A stretch of DNA of 64,000 bases from Morchella semilibera (lineage: Eukaryota > Ascomycota > Pezizomycetes > Pezizales > Morchellaceae), in the NCBI GenBank assembly GCA_009192285.1, contig WBVU01000010.1, positions 866,111-930,110 of the forward strand, in the 5' to 3' direction. Within the stretch, counting starts at the first letter, position 1. Each line of letters opens with the position of its first letter. Shown here piece by piece: positions 25,062-37,229 of the stretch. Below the pieces are notes generated by a model. It was not told the origin of the DNA, searched no databases, and saw only the letters and a program-made list of their open reading frames with translations. The position numbers were made by a program, and so were the translations under genes.

Positions 25062-26056
25062 CTATATCAATTGCATTTTGAGGATGTTTATAAGTTCAAG
25101 GTTCCCAGTTTTCGTAGCAGCCCTTAAGGTTCTCGGGCCATTATACTTAATATCGGCCTTATTCTCTAGCAGGAGCTTGACTATGTCGATGTGCCCGCCT
25201 TCAGAAGCCACTTGCAGTGCTGTTCGCCCATAATCATCTGGTGGAGATGCATTGACATGCATGGCTATATTCTCTAACAGGAGTTTGACGGTATCGGTGT
25301 GACCTCCTTCCGAAGCCGCCTGCAGGGCCGTTTGCCCGTTTTCGTTACGGATATCAATGTTCATCCCTTACCCAAAAATACATTCACCATATCGACCCGA
25401 CCCCGTCTAGCAGATGTCACATATACCTCTATGTAACTTCTATCATGTATGGAGTCATCAATCTCCCTTAGGTGCTGGGCAGCCACTTTATCATAGCCCG
25501 CTTCGATCAGTATTAATTCACTTTACCGCCTATCTTAGGATCGATTCCGGCATTATTTGCTAGCGACACCTAAAAACCTCTGTATGCCCTCCCCTCCCCC
25601 CCCTTGGGCGCTCGCTCTAAGGCTCTCGCATTGACGTCGAAATTGTTTTCTAAAAGAAATTTGACAATATCGACATTCCCAACCATAGCCGCCATTTCCA
25701 AGGCTGTTTCATCGATGGACGTTGTATCTTAGAAACATCGATATTTCCTGATTCAATAGCCAATAGAATCAACAATTTATCATCGATAGGTCCAAACCCA
25801 GAATTCTTGTCTAGTATCCTAACAAGGGTTTTTGTGTGCTCGACTTTAACCACTAAGCTCATCATTGCAATTGCTTGATCATTTGAGTGGGAAGAAATGT
25901 CAACATCCCTATCCAAGAGTAGTATAAGTATATCGATGTTCTTGGTACTAATTGCCGTCTGGATAGCTGTTTGGCCACACTAATTTTAGGAGTGTTGGTG
26001 TCAATTCCCTTATGCAAGAAGAACTCAACCACAGCGATATGCAATGCCAAAATTAG
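25062..26056 (-). pseudogene. Decayed ankyrin-repeat gene
   Basis: Reading right to left, recognisable ankyrin units occur in different frames: ALHIAVVEFFLHKGIDTNTP at the upstream end, then GQTAIQTAISTKNIDILILL, then LLILLAIESGNIDVSK, then a unit around 25640-25720 (ETALEMAAMVGNVDIVKFLL), and finally two intact-looking units, NGQTALQAASEGGHTDTVKL and GRTALQVASEGGHIDIVKLL, with a last half unit near 25062. At least three frame changes and in-frame stops separate them, and I see no start codon with a credible leader. This is a host-type gene relic; ankyrin genes are often expanded and lost in fungi. It ends at its 5' side in a perfect-looking inverted repeat at 26055-26122. Confidence 0.8.
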
Positions 26057-26122
26057 ATCACGTGACTCTCTTCTTGGTGTGAAGCCCTAAGATTTGGTGG
26101 TGAGAGTCACATGATCTATATT
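26055..26122. repeat. Inverted repeat, 17-bp arms, at upstream end of ankyrin relic
   Basis: TAGATCACGTGACTCTC and GAGAGTCACATGATCTA are reverse complements with one mismatch, separated by about 32 bp. The unit could be a small MITE or the end of a deleted element. No coding potential. Confidence 0.65.
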
Positions 26123-27549
26123 AAACTCAGCATCGCTATTTTACATAGTACTCTAGTAAAAAAACGCCAAGCCCCACCAGACCCTCCGTGGGCCCTCCAC
26201 TGCTCTACCGGTCTCCATACTTCATTATAATGAGCATCTTAGTTTCGTTTTCGTACCGGCCGAGAAATTTAACAAACAGACACTCCGGGGGGTTCTCTCT
26301 AGTCGGCGATAGAGGAGAGAAGAAACCCCATACCTTACTATTTTGAGAGTCGAGATATCTTTCTTGCTTTCCCATACTGTGGGCTTTCTGAGCGTGGGGG
26401 AGCGAACATGCCCCCCATAACTGCTTCGGCTAGTTTCATGGATAACACACCAGTGTTAAAGATACAGATGGATGCTGAGCCCGCCTGGTAGTAATATGGA
26501 TACATGTGTTCCATAAATGTAGGCGCCGGTCCTTACTGGGCGGTTTACCCCCCAGTATATAGTAGAGTACTTAAATAATTCTATTATGTACAAGTACATG
26601 TATGTATTGTCGGGTGTCATAAGTAACTGAACATTCAAAATTTTTGTATGGGAGCGCAACTTCAAATGGTTATTACTCCATAACTGCAAGGAGATTGAGG
26701 AGGAAACCTTTATAGACTCCCTGGTTGTGAGAGTACCTTTACCTCTAGTGTCTCGTTAAGAGTACTTTGGAATTTTCGACTTGTTTGGTGGGTCTGTGGT
26801 TACTCTCCCAATGTTGTGACAGCGAGCAATACTTACTTTAGTTATGGTGTCGGTTTTGCTGCCACCAAGTTGCACAAGATATCACTCGATGCGTTGTTGC
26901 TCTACTCCAGAGTAATTGATACTTCATGCATGCACAGCCCGTGGGCTATGGCAGTCTGCTCCAGAGTAGAGAAACAGCTCAAAACCATCAAAATATCTCT
27001 AGATCTACAAGATTCGTAAAAGAATACGAATAGCTGTACCCCACCTTGAATATATAGAATATATAGTAATGTATAAATTCCTTTCCCCGTGATGCCTTAT
27101 GTATGTGCATCACTTATGCTCACATTAGCCAGTCGAGAAGTGGAAATAAAGTAACGCCTTCCCAATATGAAAGGAAAAAAAAAGAGGGAAAAGAAATTGA
27201 AGAGAGAAAGGGAGAAAGGAGAAAAAGAGAAAAGAGAAAGAGAGAAAGAGAGAGAAAGAGAGAGAAAGAAAAAAAAAAAAACAGAAGCCAACTACCCGTA
27301 GTCTGGTTAAGAAACCTAAGCAGAGAACATCAAAAAACAAGGCCCTACTTTAGGGGCACCCCTCGAACGAGTGAATTTCGGCTCTATCACTATACCTTTT
27401 CCATCTACCGATACTACCCACCGGAAAATTTGTGCTAGGATTTAAGAACTAGAATGAGTTCCGCATTTGCGCTAAAAAAAACTAAAACTCTTCCACAAAT
27501 AAACTAAACCACAGAATAATTAGCTTCCATTCAAATAAAAGGTCCAAAT
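26123..27549. other. Intergenic region with polypurine tract
   Basis: About 1.4 kb. From about 27168 to 27285 the plus strand is almost purely A and G (GAAAGAGAGAAAG-type units). TACATGTA occurs near 26589. No gene supported. Confidence 0.5.
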
Positions 27550-29046
27550 TCAAATCCAAATTCTCCCCCCTGTTCTAACCACAACCACCGCCTCAGCAGC
27601 ATCATACCTCAAGCTCTCAAAGATAACCGGATTTTCCACCCAATGGTTTAAGAAGCCACCCTGTAGCACACGTCTTAAGAACTGTAACCTATGTAACTTC
27701 CACCATCGGTCCACCCTTAATACACCTTTGCTATGCACTCGCACTGTCATCCGAGATCCACGGACACGGTCATTTTTGTCGAGTGCCTCGCTATAGCGTG
27801 GCCCCTTCAGCGGATTCTCAACTGAATGCAGTATATCTGCAAAGGCAGAGTGCTGTGTCTTTTTGTTTCTCTTCGAAAGGTGCTTTTTGGATCCAGAGGA
27901 TAACCGCTGCAAAATCTCGATGAGATTTTCATGACGTGGATATGGGACGTATCTTTGGATGAACTTCTTGTGTTCGTTGGGGTCGTCAAGTTCGTCTTCT
28001 TCGGCCAAAGTATAGCTCTTCTCGTACAACAATGCAATATTCTCACCAGCAGCAATCTGGACCGATATTTCGCTTGAATCAAGCTGATCCACTAAAGCAT
28101 CGATGGATGAGCTTGTAATCTCCTCAGCTTCCTCAAGCTGAGTACATAAACTACCCCACTCCTCAAGTGCCGCAGTTACGACACCTCCGTCGTCCCCAGA
28201 ACCGACATTGTGACCGTCAGACTCGATTATCTCGAGGAGAAAATTCATTATTTCTTCGGTCTCCGAGAGGGCAGCCCCACCGTAAAAGGTTGCTGCGCCA
28301 AGAGTATGGATCAGAAGGGATTTGAGAGGAAGGGAGGCATTATCAGTTATCTGTCTGCATAGAGTAGTCTGAAGTTTGTGAAAAAGATCCTCGGTTGGGT
28401 CGGTAATTATTGTGATCGCAAGAGCTAAGAAGATTCATTGTTAGTGTATTCTTTTAGATTTTTTTAGGGGCTAGATATTAAAACCGACCCTTAGCAGCCA
28501 AAATTCCCTCCTTCTCTGTTCGTCCGCCCTTGATACTCCTCACCATGGAGTCGATAAGGTCTGTCTTCTTGGAGTAGATTTCTTCCTTCGCATACTTTAC
28601 CGACAGGATCCTGATATAAGCAGCGAACGCCTCTTCCCTGCCTGCAAAGCTGCTCTTTTTTCTCTCTGTAATCTCCATTATTCGGTCACCTAGCTCCTCC
28701 TGCCAGGCTTTTGAAATTTCGTCGTCATCATCAAGGACAGCAAGTTCGTCAACAGATCCGAGACTGGAAACGAATTTTTTCGAGTTAGGATACTTTGTTT
28801 TGGGTTTTTTTCTTTCGCGACTGTAAGTAATCTGGACTGAACTCGAGACATATCATACCTGAAGTTTGTTTCATCACTTAGATCACCGCCTTCGTCATCG
28901 GTACCGGCTCTGGAGGCAGCCCGAGAACCCGCACGAGATGTGGTACGTGAATTTGCACGAGAGGAAGCGGCAGATGAGGCGCGAGATTGGGCCTTTCTGG
29001 AAACCGTTTTACCGCTGCCGAGGGCCTTTCGGCGGAGATCAGACAT
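27550..29046 (-). CDS. IFRD-family (interferon-related developmental regulator) armadillo protein
   Basis: Homologue of the animal IFRD1/IFRD2 family, whose members bind ribosomes and have been linked to translational dormancy; the fungal role is not established. Exons 29046..28859, 28763..28489, 28424..27550 give 445 aa. The N-terminus is basic and Ser/Ala/Arg-rich with repeats (SRASSAASSRANSRTTSRAG), followed by the helical repeat body: WQEELGDRIMEITERKKSSF, REEAFAAYIRILSVKYAKEE and PLKSLLIHTLGAATFYGG. The conserved C-terminal box is RGSRMTVRVHSKGVLRVDRW then KLHRLQFLRRVLQGGF, which is diagnostic for the family. Introns have GT/AG borders. Divergent from PGDH. Confidence 0.92.
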
Positions 29047-30065
29047 TTTTGTTGGTGTGGGTTTATGTTATGCGATTTTTTTTCTTTTTTTTTTCTTCTT
29101 GTTTAGTTCTTAACTGATGTTCTTTCAACTAGGCTGGTACGAGTGGACGATGTGAGGAAGAATGAAGTGTCGCCACAAGTGGGGTTATCGATAGACGAAG
29201 CTCTCGGTAGACTGGAAGATTTACAGGTCGAGTAGGAGTGTACTTCTACTATAACAAAAAAAAAATAGATTTTTCGCATACGATCAACAGGGAGGGGAAA
29301 CGTAGAGTGGGGACAATAGAAGGAAAGTGTTTGGAGAGGAGGGGATCAGGTGTTTAAGTCAGGGCAACAAATGATGTAAAACTACATACACCCAAGTACA
29401 TACAAGGTGATCATTGCCAGGCCACAATACGGCTCTTTGAACCGAAAACCAGTCCCAGCTTTTAGCAGTTAGGGCTGTCATATCTTGTTTTAGGCATGTG
29501 AAATGTATGTACTCTATGAAAGGGTCTCTTCAATATTTCGGTTGCCTGCGTCATCGCTTCACTTGCGCATAACAGAGTAAGCTCAGCTCAGATGCATGAT
29601 TTAGAAGGTGTGACTGGGTGTACTCGGGGCACGCAAATATAGAACCTGCAGTTATTTAAGGTCCGGATCACGTGAGCTTATGAGCTTAAATTAAGTTAGT
29701 GTCATATGATCGCTCCCGGCCCTGAGTTACCCGATTGTGAGAGCCGCAAGATAACGAAGATTCATGGTACATCACTCGGAAGGCAATACTATAACGCTTA
29801 TCATCTTATCATCAACCCCCCCCCCTTTTTTACCCGCTACAGTACCAGTAAGTAGTACATGTAGCCTAAAAAGTAGTGTGCGCGCGCGTATGTACATGTA
29901 TGTATGTGTATGATTCGTTTAAATAAGTACAGGTACTTATGTTACTCGAGATTCGATCCGCTATGCTCCGACAGTATTCCGCACCAAGAATCCCACGCTA
30001 TAACTATTAAACACCAACCAGCCCACCACAGAATTCGGTGTATTCTTAATTGTTGTGTTCTTGAG
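29047..30065. promoter_or_regulatory. Divergent promoter between IFRD-family gene and PGDH
   Basis: 1.0 kb. Holds TACATGTA copies near 29859 and 29892, a C run near 29817-29824 followed by T, and short GT/CG alternations (GTGCGCGCGCGTATG). No other gene seen. Confidence 0.45.
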
Positions 30066-31679
30066 ATGGCTGCTCCCATCACCGTAGCTCGCGATATTAG
30101 GGCTACTGTATCTCGTAGTCCTCCAACTTCAGTGTCTACATCCCCCACCACCACCTTCAGATCTCTTCATTCTTCGAATAGCTCGTTTTCTGGTTTCTCA
30201 CACAATGACTACTTGCCACATCACCAGCCCACCGAGAAGGTGTTGAAGCCATTCGCTACGGAGGATATCAAGATCCTTCTCCTTGAAAATATAAATGAAT
30301 CTGCTCGTACAGTTCTTGAGAAGGAGGGTTATCAAGTTGAATTCTACAATCACTCTCTCACAGAAGATGAACTGATTGATAAGCTCAAGTTTGTTCCACT
30401 CCCCTTTGTAGATGTTAAGGCCAGGAGACGGGACGGTTTCCGGTTGGGATATAAACGAGCTAACCAACAACCAGAGTTATTCACGTACTTGGGATCCGTT
30501 CCAACACTACCCTCCCTCCATCCATCCTCAAGCGTGCCAATTTTCCAAATCTTTTAGCAATTGGTGCGTTCTGTATCGACACACCAACTGACTCGCTCCT
30601 TCCTCTTGCACATCTTGGAATACCGGTTTTCAACTCTCCATTTTCCTCCTCCCGATCAGTTGCTGAACTTACAGTCGCCAATATCATCGTTCTTGCACGT
30701 CAGCTATTGGACAGAAATGCTGAGCTCCATAATGGGCAGTGGAACAAGGTATCGGCCCACTGCTGGGAAGTACGTGGGAAAACCATTGGTGTCGTAGGAT
30801 ATGGTCACATTGGTAGTCAACTGAGTATACTCGCAGAGGCATTGGGAATGGTGGTAATATTTTACGACATTGTTCCTGTGATGCCACTGGGGAAGGCAAA
30901 GCGAGTTGCAACACTCGATGATTTGCTTGCTAGGGCCGATTTCATTACTCTCCATGTCCCTGAGACTCAAAGCACCGATGGATTGATAGGCGCGGAACAG
31001 TTGGCCAAGATGAAGAGAGGCTCCTTCGTCATCAATACTTCTCGCGGGAGTGTTCTTGACATCCCTTCTCTGGTATCCGCTCTCCGTAGTAAACATCTTG
31101 GCGGTGCAGCATTAGATGTATTTCCCACTGAGCCAGGCGTCAATGAGAATACCTTCAATGGGTATGAAGAGCTTTCCGGCTTTTCAAACGTAGTTCTCAC
31201 TCCCCATTTAGGAGGAGCCACAGAAGAAGCTCAGAGGAGTATTGGGAATGAGGTAGCAGAAGCATTAGTAAAATTCGTCAATAGTGGAAGCACTGTTGGC
31301 GCCGTCAACTTGCCAGAGGTCGCATTAAGAGGAATGAAGATTGGGGAAGAGGATAGTTTGAGAGTAAGTAACTTCCTTTAAAGATGTATTATACCTGTGC
31401 TAATATTATACAGATCATATTCATTCATTGGAACCGTCCCGGTGTACTCAGACAGGTCAATGAAATATTGAAGGATCATAACGTGGATAAACAGATAAGT
31501 GATAGTAGAGGAGAAGTTGCATATATGGTGGCAGACATAAGCTGCGTTAAAGAGGAGGATATTAAATGTCTTTACGATAATTTGGAGAGTTTGCCCTGTG
31601 AGTTATCTTATTAGTTTCCACCCAGAGACTTTATACTAACTTGAAAATAGCTAAAATCATGACACGCCTGCTTTACTGA
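30066..31679 (+). CDS. ser3: D-3-phosphoglycerate dehydrogenase (serine biosynthesis)
   Basis: Oxidises 3-phosphoglycerate with NAD+, first step of the phosphorylated serine pathway. Exons 30066..30388, 30475..31363, 31414..31597, 31651..31679 give 474 aa, close to yeast Ser3/Ser33. Motifs: EDIKILLLENINESARTVLE at the N-terminus, HVLGIRSNTTL, the Rossmann loop GKTIGVVGYGHIGSQ, catalytic Arg in NTSRGSVLDIPSL, the His in LTPHLGGATEEAQ, and a C-terminal ACT domain (HWNRPGVLRQVNEIL, ISDSRGEVAYMVADIS). Intron 1 (86 bp) has no in-frame stop at once, so reading through gives a false 3' end; splicing restores HVLGIRS. Where homologues read CxGTNQVDL this copy reads CIDTPTDSL. The last exon encodes only the tail KIMTRLLY. 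Confidence 0.94.
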
Positions 31680-34102
31680 ATTTGTTGGAGGGTGGTTCCC
31701 GGGCTTGTTTCTGGAAGGTCGGAGATTCTTTATTCCTTGGAAATTAACCGGTTAGGAAGGGAAGAGTGGGGCGTGGCAAACTATTCCTTTGTGTATTTTT
31801 TTTCTTCCTTGCTCTCTAGAGGCGCTTCCAGGCTCTTTATATCATGCTTTGCTTTAATTTAGTAAGGGAAAGATTAGTGAGTGATTACCGCGCGCTGAAC
31901 GTGATGATTATGCCGCTGGACCCCATTGTTGCTACCATACAACTACTTTTGGCATATCCTCGGTACGGGCAAGTTATTTTTGGTACCAGGAAAGCTAATT
32001 TCTCAAGAGGGAGTGTTATCAATCAAACGCCAGGTACCTGGAGGTGGGGGGTGAACCATTTTATTACGGGGTTCTTTGAAGCTCGAGCTTCGAACTGTTT
32101 CTGAGCCTGGGCAGATGAGGCGTGAACTTATTACTACATACTCCCCTCCTAAATACTTCGAGCTGCCTCGAAGTTCGAGACTTAAGTCATCATCTAGGCC
32201 CGTTGTCCGTTTTAACGAGATTCCGTCCCTGCCTTACGGCACCACCCGACGGCCGCCACGACAAACAGCAGTACATACGTAGCGACAATTACTACCAAGA
32301 AGTCTAGGCAATCCCGACAGCCTAAGACCCGACTGTTCCGTTGAATGTAGAGTGGATTACTGCATCGGATCACGCCAGGACTGGTCCATAGTCCCAAATA
32401 TTGGGGGGGGGGGGGCAGGAGGTTTACTGATCGCATAAATATCCCCTTCGCGCCCATACCAGCCAAGCTGTTTGGTAATAGAGTAGGCACATGTACTTAG
32501 GTACAAGTAAGTACTTAGGTACATCATAGTTGGAATTGAAGTACGTACGCACCTGGCTGGAGGTTAGGTTGCGACCAATCACATGGTGGTTGCCCCCACC
32601 CACTCTGTCTACATGTGTGTTAGATTGCCTTAGTACTGCACGCGCTACCCCCCGGCCATTGCCCTTACCATGGACCCTGTCAATGATCCGGCCCGGAAGA
32701 GTGCAGTGCAGCTTCATGTACCCACGAACGTCCAGCGCCAGGATGGAGCACACAAGTGCGATGACTTCGTCGGGATTCCGAAGATGACCCTTCTACTATT
32801 AATTCCGTGGTGTTTCCGGTCTGATAAAGGGAGAACTATCCGATCAAAGTAATACTGACTACTGCTACTAGGTACGGACGGTACTCTACCCTATAAATTA
32901 GTATAACCACTATTAGGGTAGAGTATATACATACATGTACGTCTAAATACCAAGATGGGCAAAGCACCTACTCTACTCTAGAGCCAACAAAGTTATCCAC
33001 CGTGCACCTGCCCGGGCTGCCCCGCCACTTTCCTAATATGTATGCCCAAGCTGCAGGCATGTCCATCGATATAGTAGGGTACATTAAGTAGATATGCTTA
33101 CCGCGTGCGTACAGGGAGGGGAGTGAGGGACCCAAGTCTAGTGTCAGCGAAAAATAGAGATGCGGGCAGGGGCATACTCTCGACAGAGTTGCGTCAAACT
33201 CAACCCCGCCTTGCAAATAGACATGCAGCGTGGGCCCCTATGGAATATATGCATGTTTTGCTTTAAACTCATCGGGAACCTCTTCCCTACAGTTAGTTCT
33301 TGCGTCATGCGGCGAGGGTCAGACCGGGAGATCTGGATAGCTGGTGGACCCACGGTGCAATTACTTAATGTTATTGGTATGGAGTATGTTGTATACTTCA
33401 CGAAGTATCCCCACCGGCACCAACACCTGGACAGAGAAATCAACCCACCAAAGTGGGGTCGGTCAATCCACATCCATACAAGAGAGGGAGCTACATGAAG
33501 TCTTATAGCTTCCAGCACGGTACGTGCTGGGTAGCCCGGTGCCAATTGCAAGCTAGCTAGACGTAAAGTACATGTACCTACGCCCCTCATATATATATAT
33601 AGAACCAATTTATGTCCGAACGTTACAAACCATATCCTCCTCCTCCTCTTTCTCCTCCTCCTCCTCGGGGCTCTCGGGGAGGGGGGGGGGGGTTACGGTC
33701 TCGGCTTTCAAACACTTTTAGCTACATACAAACCCGTGGGACGTTTTGAAATTGAATCGAATCGTCCAAGAGGTTACTCGTCATCACCCAAGAGATCGTC
33801 GGGTCCGTGCCCCACGCCCGCCGGCGTAGCACTGCGCGGTAAGTACTCTAGAGTATATGTGGGTAAGTACATGTAGGTACACGAAGTATGTATGTATCTA
33901 GTCGTCCGGTCCGATTAGGTGTGAGGTGTGCGTAATGTACGACCTCGAGTGTGTATATAAGGGCCAGAGTCCTCCCCCGAAAAAAAAAACCCCCCAAACT
34001 CAAGCAACACATCAAGCATCCACCATCATCATCACCACTGCAACTAAAACTAAAACTACCCACCCACCTACAAGCCTTTAACCCCAAATACCCAATACCA
34101 AA
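31680..34102. other. Intergenic region, no convincing gene
   Basis: 2.4 kb. Simple-sequence tracts: G run at about 32403-32414, TCC/CTCCTC and G runs at 33637-33692, TA repeats at 33590-33599, A/C run at 33978-33994. TACATGTA near 32933, 33568 and 33868. A 112-codon ATG frame at 33160-33498 has no recognisable feature. The last 150 bp form the leader of the CVNH gene. Confidence 0.45.
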
Positions 34103-34504
34103 ATGTCCTTCGCAATTTCCTGCACCAATGTCCGCATCGAGGAGCGTGATGGCCACACTTATCTCATTGCCAATGCCCGCGACGAGAACGGTGATGAGCA
34201 CGGCAGCGAGTTGAACCTCGACGAGTGTCTTGGTAACAACGAGGGTGAGTAACTGCCTAACTACCTACATAAAAATCGTCTAGCCACCCGGAAACACGAC
34301 TGAATAATTGAAACAGGTGACTTCAACTGGGGCGGCGGGGGCTTCACCAGCTCGGCGGAGAACACCCACCTGTCCATCGAGGGCCCCGAGCAGCTTCCGA
34401 TCCTCAGATCCCAACTCAGGGATAGCGAGGGAAATACTCACGACAGGGATGTTAACTTGTCGGAGCGTATTGTCAATGGCAATGGGCGCTTGATCTTCCA
34501 GTAG
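34103..34504 (+). CDS. Cyanovirin-N homology (CVNH) lectin
   Basis: Small sugar-binding lectin domain. Members of this family are known from Tuber borchii and Neurospora crassa; their biological role is uncertain. Exons 34103..34244 and 34317..34504 give 109 aa, one complete CVNH domain and nothing else. The sequence shows the two internal repeats: SFAISCTNVRIEERDGHTYL, then ELNLDECLGNNEGDFNWGGG; and FTSSAENTHLSIEGPEQLPI, then VNLSERIVNGNGRLIFQ. Only one Cys is seen (SCTNV), so a cyanovirin-type disulfide pair is absent. No signal peptide; cytosolic or non-classically secreted. The leader is A/C-rich, as in strongly expressed fungal genes. Confidence 0.93.
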
Positions 34505-35655
34505 ACGAGTGTGCTGGGGACTGGAGGGTGGGGGGGTCTTGTGTGTCTGTGACAGCACGGAGAGATAGATAGATAGAGACATCTATAAATACCACCACCG
34601 CCGTTATCGTTTGCAACCCTTGACCCATTTTAATTCTTTTGCTTCCCTTCGTTGGCCGTTGTGATAAATAAAAGTAAACTTGTAGCAAGTGCCAGTGGCC
34701 GTGTATACCCATCCATCCACACTCACACTCCTCCCATTGCAACATAGAATACAAACATATAGTAATCAGAACCACGTATCAGCCCTTCTTCCCCGCTCCA
34801 TAAGATTTTTGCATCTGTGTAACTTTAGCCCACAATTCCTGGCCGGTGATGCAAAGACTCGGAGGGAGTAGGAGACCGGATCACAGGATCTCACTCGTAC
34901 CACCCCACCAAGGGCCGGCCTGTGTTGTGCTCTGCATACATGCACCTACACACCCGAACAACACAACGCAGGTTACTCTAGCACAGCGGGCACGAAGAGA
35001 AGAGATGTCATTCCGCGCGCACGCCCACACACGCAAAAATACACTCCACGATCCCTACCATGACCATTGTTACCGCCAGTGACACGCTGTTCTGTCCCTG
35101 CATGTAGTTTATATACCGCCTGCATGGTCAGCCGCCGAGGGCCAATGACTGGCGGCACAGGATACGCCCGCATCAAGCTATCAGCACACGGGTTCAGTTC
35201 AGGGTCGACGGGGGGGTACTTTTTTGTAAGGGACTCGGCTAACGCGTAGGGTTTTTTTTTTTTTAGCATTTTTCCATTCTTGCTATACGAGGGGGCCCGT
35301 GGATTATAGTGGTCGAGTGATAATACGTGATTGGGACTACTATAGTTGGTACCTAGCTGAGTGGATTCAATGCTGGGGGTATATGCTACCATTTTATAGA
35401 AAGTACGTTGATGGCTATATCATGCATATATCTGCTTAATGGTAGCATGGGACTGCCAGGTCTGTCTATATGCTTCACTATCAGTTCGCCTTTCGTGGAG
35501 CTTATGCTTATATTTAATTCTTGCTCACTGTACTCGGCATCAGCATCATAATCACGAACCTACGCATGCAGTACACATAAACTGGAACCCCCCCAAAAGG
35601 AGAGAAGGAGGAAAAAGAAGAGGGGAGCAGAACACACACTCGCACCCTCACACCA
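34505..35655. other. Intergenic region between CVNH gene and BSP peptidase
   Basis: 1.15 kb containing the CVNH 3' region. There is a T run near 35250-35263. Frames on either strand here start at non-ATG codons and show no family features. Confidence 0.45.
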
Positions 35656-36588
35656 CTACGGCTCCCCAATCCCATACAGCTCTCTATACTCCCTCCACAG
35701 CGCCTCCACCCCACACCCACTGCACACCTCCTCCCACATACCATCTCTATACTTCCCTCTCCCCAGCAGCGAATTCACCCTCCTCACCGTCCCCTCCCCG
35801 AACCTCTGCTCGAGCCACTCCAAAAAGTACGCCGTGTTCTGGTACCCGTCGTCCCAGCGCTTCCCCCCACGGCGCCAATGGGGCGGCGAGAACCCCGCCC
35901 GCAGCCGCACCCAGTCGGCGATGCCCTCCACCAGCCCGCCGGGACACGTCCCGCGCGCGTTGTGCTGGAAGCAGTGCACCATCTCGTGGCGCACGACGCC
36001 GAGGATCTCGGCGGACGCGAGCGCGGGGGAGAGCCCGCTGAGGTAGCGCAGCGAGAAGTGGATCTCCTTGTGGTCACTGTCCAGCTCGGTGGAGGTTGTG
36101 TAAGCGACACCGTCCATGTCGCGGAGGATAAGGGTTACGGAGCGCTGGCTGTTATGGGCGGGGGCATGTTATTAAATAGCACTAGAACTACCCCCTTCTT
36201 CACCGCCTTCACCCCCCTTAAAATCCATCGCTAACTAGCTAAAATAAACAGACAGACAACAGGACACAGCTACATACGTATTCGGCGCCGTCTCAAACGT
36301 ATACAGCGCCTCCAGCACGCCAACGACCGCATCGTGCATCAGCGTTGCCGTGTTCGCATGCGCAAAGTACACCAGTGCCCCCGGGTGAGTTACGTCCTTG
36401 CACTGAAAGAGCAGTTTCGGGATCTGCCACTCCTTCTTCTTGGCCGGCGCCTTAGAGGAGGAAGGTGTGGGTTCGGGCGGGTGCGCGCTGGGTACGGTAG
36501 ACATCTGCGTGAAGACGGGGAGGGGGCGGGTACTCTGCATGGAGGAGGAGGTGACTTCTTCTTCGTCTGGAGGGATGGGTACGCGCAT
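35656..36588 (-). CDS. BSP-family (basic secretory protein-like) metallopeptidase
   Basis: Fungal/plant BSP family (peptidase-like, zincin fold); substrate unknown. Exons 36588..36278 and 36148..35656 give 267 aa. The zinc-binding HExxH lies in GVVRHEMVHCFQHNARGTCP, followed by GGLVEGIADWVRLRAGFSPP and the tail WEEVCSGCGVEALWREYREL. The N-terminal half contains a Pro/Ser linker, then WQIPKLLFQCKDVTHPGALV and YFAHANTATLMHDAVVGVLE. With the ATG at 36588 no signal peptide is present; the frame is open further upstream, so an unseen 5' exon with a secretion signal is possible. The gene is more GC-rich than its neighbours. Confidence 0.88.
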
Positions 36589-37229
36589 GGGGAGGGTTTC
36601 TTTCTTTCTGTAGAATAGGTTGTTATGAGGTGGGGTAGGTGGGTGTGCTTTTAGAAGGTGAGTAGCTCTCTCTGGTGTGTAGCTCAGGGACAAGTAAGAA
36701 GGTAAATACCAAGCCCAGGTCAGAGCTCACAAGGTTCATGGGTATAATTAGTAGCTATAACAACCAGAAATTAAAATAGTAGGGGCATACATACTTGCGC
36801 ATACGGGATCCTGTTCTATTGTAGTATCAGGTGAGTTGATGCTTTGGATATCATTGCCAGGCGATGGATATGACAATCACATTTAACTACGATTCGATAG
36901 TTATCAAACCCACAAATTAGTAGTGCCAGAGGCTCCGGTCCAGGATTCGGTGCGGCCCTGACCTCAACCGAGGCAGATAGATACTCAACTGTCTTAAAAT
37001 TCTTGTAATAACTTATGGAAAACAACTTTACCGATCATCTCATCGGCCTCTTCATATGCCATAAAAAATATTTGTTATCAAACACAGGTAAAACTAAGAT
37101 ATCCATAAAGGCCCAGACAAAAAAAAATAAAAAGAAAGAAACACCATCCACCCATCCCTATCCCTATTAAACCTTCCCCACCCATTTGAACAAGACTGAT
37201 ACTCCTATCCCTGCTGTTATGGTGTGATT
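36589..37229. other. Intergenic region between BSP peptidase and RNR1
   Basis: 641 bp: 5' flank of the peptidase gene and the RNR1 3' untranslated region. No gene or repeat of note. Confidence 0.45.

Noticed and set aside
33160-33498. 112-codon plus-strand frame in the PGDH-CVNH gap
   Set aside because: No recognisable domain, overlaps a longer frame on the other strand, composition like the surrounding non-coding DNA.
33637-33692. TCC-repeat and G-run block considered as a possible repeat array or CRISPR-like structure
   Set aside because: Simple microsatellite only; no regular repeat-spacer pattern, and CRISPR arrays are not expected in fungi.
34973-36041. Long frames overlapping the BSP peptidase region and its flank
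   Set aside because: They are GC-rich shadows of the peptidase coding strand or begin at non-ATG codons.
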